36,450 nt of DNA from Synechococcaceae cyanobacterium SM2_3_1 (GTDB taxonomy: Bacteria > Cyanobacteriota > Cyanobacteriia > Thermostichales > Thermostichaceae), in contig JAAUUJ010000025.1 of the NCBI GenBank assembly GCA_012030715.1, positions 1 through 36,450 on the forward strand, written 5' to 3'. Below, one piece after another: positions 33,887 to 36,450 of this stretch. The notes beneath the pieces are model-generated. The model was not told the origin of the DNA, did no database searches, and saw only the letters and a list, made by a program, of their open reading frames with translations. The translations under genes and the position numbers were made by a program. Each line of letters starts with the position of its first letter. Position 1 is the stretch's first letter.

Positions 33887-35164
33887 TCATTGTTGGTCAA
33901 CAAAGCTCTTAACCGTCTCGATCAGCTTTTGGGGATCCACAGGTTTGGCAAGGAAACCATCCGCTCCCACCATTTTCGCTCTCACCCGGTCCACAAGGCC
34001 ATCACTGCCTGTGAGGATCACGACCGGAATGTCCTTCAGACGAGAAACTCTGTGGATCTGGGCACAGACCTCGTAACCATTGGACACTGGCATGACAAGA
34101 TCAAGAAGGATCAGAGTAGGTTTGTGCTTGAGCAGGGTGGGGATAGCCTGAAGCGGGTTTTGCTCGTAAAGGAGCTTAAATCCATGTGGACAGAGTAGCA
34201 ATTCCAGTTGTTTTGCCACCATCGGGCTATCGTCGATGCAAACAATGACTGGTTTCTGCCCTGGTTTTATTGAATGGGGCTTGGGGCTGGAAGGGGACAA
34301 GGTCTGTGCAGGAGTATTGGGTTGGGTTGGCGGATGATCTTGCCCAGACACAAGACTGACGACGGCAAGATTACCGCAGGCCACCTCAGGGAAAAGCAGG
34401 GTCGCCAGCTCAGTGAGATCCTGATCCAGTAGGGAGGCAATACTGCGTAGGGATTGAGTTCCATCCAGATAATGATGCAAAATCTCGAGGGTTGCTGGGA
34501 GGGCGCACTCCTTCAGGTTTTGGGGACGGCGAATCGTGATGGCATCGGTGGGAGAATAGGCTGCTAACCCAGTTTCTTGCCAGGCATCCCAGGTCTGTCT
34601 AACTTTTTCCAGGGCTTGCTCACTCCGGATCAGGGTGAATGGAGTGTCCAGAGATTGGTCTTGTTGCATCAATGCCAGTACACGATGTTCGGGTCTATCG
34701 GGAGACTGCATCTCTTCCAGGTAATGGCGCACATCGAACAGCACTTCTGTGACCACCTCTTCGACTATTGCGACCAACTGTACTCGCTGTATGGTGCGAC
34801 GTTCCAGGAGACGGGTTAAAACCCTGTACTCGGAAACACCTCCCTTTGCTTCCTGCGTCAGGAACTCTATGTCTACATGATCAACTTCCGGACAGTGTTG
34901 ATGCAGGATACGGTGCCACCGTTGATGAGGCTGGATCCCTTCTCCCGCCCAGACCAGGCGACCTAAACACAGGTACAGACTCCACTGCAGGCCCTTGGCT
35001 CCCATCAACAGAACTCGAGAGGTTACCCGTCGACGACTTAGATCTTCTAGATACCGACTTAGATCCGTAAAAGTGTGGAGAGTGGAGTAATTTTGCAGAT
35101 CAGTGGAGGTGGTGGGTATGCTCTGGGAAGAAGGAGACATTAGAAGTTGATCGTGTGTAGTCAT
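33887..35164 (-). CDS. PatA-like response regulator (N-terminal PATAN-type region plus receiver)
   Basis: This is a cyanobacterial PatA/PixG-type protein of about 425 residues. The N-terminal part (FTDLSRYLEDLSRRRVTSRV through VVTEVLFDV) looks like the DUF4388/PATAN region used for protein contacts. A helical middle (residues about 190-280) and a Pro/Ser linker follow (about 280-310). The C-terminal receiver shows CIDDSPMVAKQLELLL, the phosphoacceptor LILLDLVMPVSNG, VVILTGSDG and GFLAKPVDPQKL. No output domain follows, so it probably acts by binding partners in motility, phototaxis or pattern control. The start at 35164 is set by GAGGGG six bases upstream. It sits 10 bases after the EAL gene stop, in one operon. 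Confidence 0.87.
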   Translation of the reverse strand: MTTHDQLLMSPSSQSIPTTSTDLQNYSTLHTFTDLSRYLEDLSRRRVTSRVLLMGAKGLQWSLYLCLGRLVWAGEGIQPHQRWHRILHQHCPEVDHVDIEFLTQEAKGGVSEYRVLTRLLERRTIQRVQLVAIVEEVVTEVLFDVRHYLEEMQSPDRPEHRVLALMQQDQSLDTPFTLIRSEQALEKVRQTWDAWQETGLAAYSPTDAITIRRPQNLKECALPATLEILHHYLDGTQSLRSIASLLDQDLTELATLLFPEVACGNLAVVSLVSGQDHPPTQPNTPAQTLSPSSPKPHSIKPGQKPVIVCIDDSPMVAKQLELLLCPHGFKLLYEQNPLQAIPTLLKHKPTLILLDLVMPVSNGYEVCAQIHRVSRLKDIPVVILTGSDGLVDRVRAKMVGADGFLAKPVDPQKLIETVKSFVDQQ

Positions 35165-35170
35165 TGCAAA

Positions 35171-35176
35171 CCCCTC
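35171..35176 (-). promoter_or_regulatory. Shine-Dalgarno site that decides the PatA-like start
   Basis: GAGGGG on the minus strand lies six bases before ATG 35164 and overlaps the EAL gene stop codon. It excludes the longer start at 35215, which would sit inside the EAL gene. Confidence 0.65.
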
Positions 35177-36194
35177 ATTCAAAGACATTAAGTGTGTATG
35201 CCTGATCGTCAACAAGATGAGTGGCTTGTTCAGCTGGCAAGGCTGGAGAAAAGAAAAAACCCTGGGCTAGTTGACACCCTAAAGCCTTAATTTGTTCAAG
35301 TTCTTGACTGGTTTCGATTCCCTCAACAATTAGATTCAACCCTAATCGCTCTGCTAGATTGACCATAAATGAGATGATTTCCCATTCGCGGCAATGGACA
35401 AACGCACGACCAATCTTAAGGGTATCGATAGGCAGTTGAGTCAGCCGGATCAGATTAGAGTAGCCATTACCAAAGTCATCGAGATGGATCTCTGCACCCA
35501 ATGATTTAAGGTGGGAAATATTTGATAAAGCAATCAGATCATCTTCGGTTCTTTGGCTTTCAGTAATCTCAAAGCAGAGATTCTGAGCTTGACATCCTGT
35601 TTCATTCAAAACCGTGTGAATGAGTTGTGCGAACTCTAGATATTCCACCTGTTTGACAGAAAGGTTAATGCTCATCTTCAGATCTAGATTCCGCCCCTGC
35701 TGTTGCCATTGATTCAGTTGCAAGCAGGCCGTTCGTAGAACCCATTCTCCTAATGGATGGATCAAGCCAGTTTCTTCAGCCAATCGAATAAATTGACTGG
35801 GTGCAACCCAACCCCAATGGGGATGAAACCAGCGAGTCAGGGCCTCGAACCCGATTAAACGATGAGATCTTAAGCAGACGATGGGTTGATAGTGAAGTTC
35901 TAATTCACCCAGATCAATTGCAGTAGCTAGTTCCTGCATGAGGTTGTCGTCATCTACAAAGGTTGTTGTGCCGAGAGGGGATACTGGTGAATGTCCATTT
36001 TGCTTTGAAGTAGGAGCAGCAGAGTTTGCAGCTGAAAATATTGCTACTCCAGAATGAGGATGCGGTGATCTTGAGTGTTTCTTGACTCTGGAACAACGCC
36101 TATTCATTGCCAGACTGACATTGCTAATTGAAAAATGAGGGAAATCGTAGCCAGGCATAAATAGAACTCCATAAACCTTAGATAGGGAATCCAC
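35175..36194 (-). CDS. EAL-domain cyclic-di-GMP phosphodiesterase
   Basis: The EAL domain (about residues 85-325) should hydrolyse cyclic di-GMP. All metal and catalytic positions that I can check are present: GFEALTRW (Glu), SINLSVKQ (Asn), CFEITESQ (Glu), HLDDFGNGYSNL (Asp-Asp), TLKIGRAF (Lys; the following Asp of KID is Gly here), IVEGIE (Glu) and LAQGFFF (Gln). The N-terminal 80 residues are low in order, rich in Ser, Pro and Lys, with no recognisable sensor and no GGDEF. The true start may be later than the ATG at 36194. It is followed at 10 bases by the PatA-like gene. Base composition is lower in GC than the preceding cluster. An active phosphodiesterase is predicted. Confidence 0.88.
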   Translation of the reverse strand: MDSLSKVYGVLFMPGYDFPHFSISNVSLAMNRRCSRVKKHSRSPHPHSGVAIFSAANSAAPTSKQNGHSPVSPLGTTTFVDDDNLMQELATAIDLGELELHYQPIVCLRSHRLIGFEALTRWFHPHWGWVAPSQFIRLAEETGLIHPLGEWVLRTACLQLNQWQQQGRNLDLKMSINLSVKQVEYLEFAQLIHTVLNETGCQAQNLCFEITESQRTEDDLIALSNISHLKSLGAEIHLDDFGNGYSNLIRLTQLPIDTLKIGRAFVHCREWEIISFMVNLAERLGLNLIVEGIETSQELEQIKALGCQLAQGFFFSPALPAEQATHLVDDQAYTLNVFE

Positions 36195-36450
36195 AGACTA
36201 TGCAATCAGGTAGAGGCAACTCAAAAGTAGGAACCTGTGATTGACTATTGACTGTCAGAATAGTAACTCTAAAAGCCCAGTATTGAAAATAAGCAAGATC
36301 GCGTATTTGTAATTTATTAAACACACAAACACAAAACAGGCTGGATTACTATACAGCCTTGAACAGGAATGTCACGATGGAGGATGAGGTTCGACAGTTC
36401 TGCAGGTACAAGCCGCTTTCCATTTCATGATCAAAGAAGGAGTCAAGCCC
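36195..36450. other. AT-rich intergenic end of window
   Basis: This is probably the promoter region of the EAL operon. A tandem TTGACTA/TTGACTG occurs around 36240-36253. I see no gene in the remaining bases; short open frames on both strands have no recognisable content. Confidence 0.4.

Noticed and set aside
1-36450. CRISPR arrays, tRNA or rRNA genes, transposases
   Set aside because: No regular repeat-spacer pattern, cloverleaf, rRNA sequence or transposase motif was seen on reading both strands by eye.

Overview
The window reads as a cyanobacterial chromosome segment of roughly 55% GC. The lineage evidence is a Psb27 homologue, a lumenal cyclophilin of the TLP40/CYP38 type, a zeta-carotene desaturase (crtQ), a PatA-like receiver protein, a cyanobacteriochrome-like GAF kinase and a Uma2-family nuclease. 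GATC is strikingly frequent, about four times random expectation in the part counted by hand. Genes are tightly packed, several convergent pairs abut or overlap, and no stretch over 300 bases lacks a gene. No rRNA, tRNA, CRISPR array or transposase was recognised.

Layout. 1-7.1 kb: the end of a type I polyketide synthase, a fully reducing module ending in a thioesterase. 7.1-13.8 kb: housekeeping and stress genes, namely a membrane-anchored serine hydrolase, the lumenal cyclophilin, a one-helix protein that may be a photosystem II assembly factor, recN, and an ECF sigma factor with a cupin-containing anti-sigma partner. 13.9-18.1 kb: signalling genes, namely an FHA protein, a GAF-PAS-PAS histidine kinase and a receiver-PAS-kinase hybrid. 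18.2-23.6 kb: a MoxR/DUF58 pair, a secreted DUF192 protein, Uma2, crtQ and psb27. 23.8-33.7 kb: an unusual lipid/isoprenoid-looking locus. 33.9-36.2 kb: a PatA-like receiver protein and an EAL phosphodiesterase.

The standout is the 23.8-33.7 kb locus, which has two convergent arms. The rightward arm carries a DUF3419/BtaA-like aminocarboxypropyl transferase and a polyprenol/phytol-kinase-like membrane protein, coupled by an ATGA overlap. The leftward arm carries a GNAT-like protein, an OleC-like AMP-forming ligase, an HMG-CoA reductase homologue with its catalytic residues, a UbiA-type prenyltransferase and a rifampicin-phosphotransferase-like dikinase. Most neighbours in the leftward arm overlap by 4-8 bases. 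Cyanobacteria make isoprenoids by the MEP pathway, so an HMG-CoA reductase here is unexpected. One coherent but inferred reading is acid activation (ligase), reduction of the thioester to an alcohol (HMGR-like), phosphorylation of the alcohol (kinases), transfer by UbiA, and headgroup addition by DUF3419.

A major caveat concerns sequence quality. At least nine single-base frame breaks lie between 17.8 and 32.8 kb, eight of them apparent deletions and about half in short homopolymers. They split the hybrid kinase, DUF58, crtQ, the polyprenol kinase, UbiA (twice) and the dikinase (twice), and they fuse the GNAT and ligase genes. Because crtQ is normally indispensable, sequencing error is the simplest explanation. 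I therefore annotate these as single genes with frameshifts rather than as pseudogenes.
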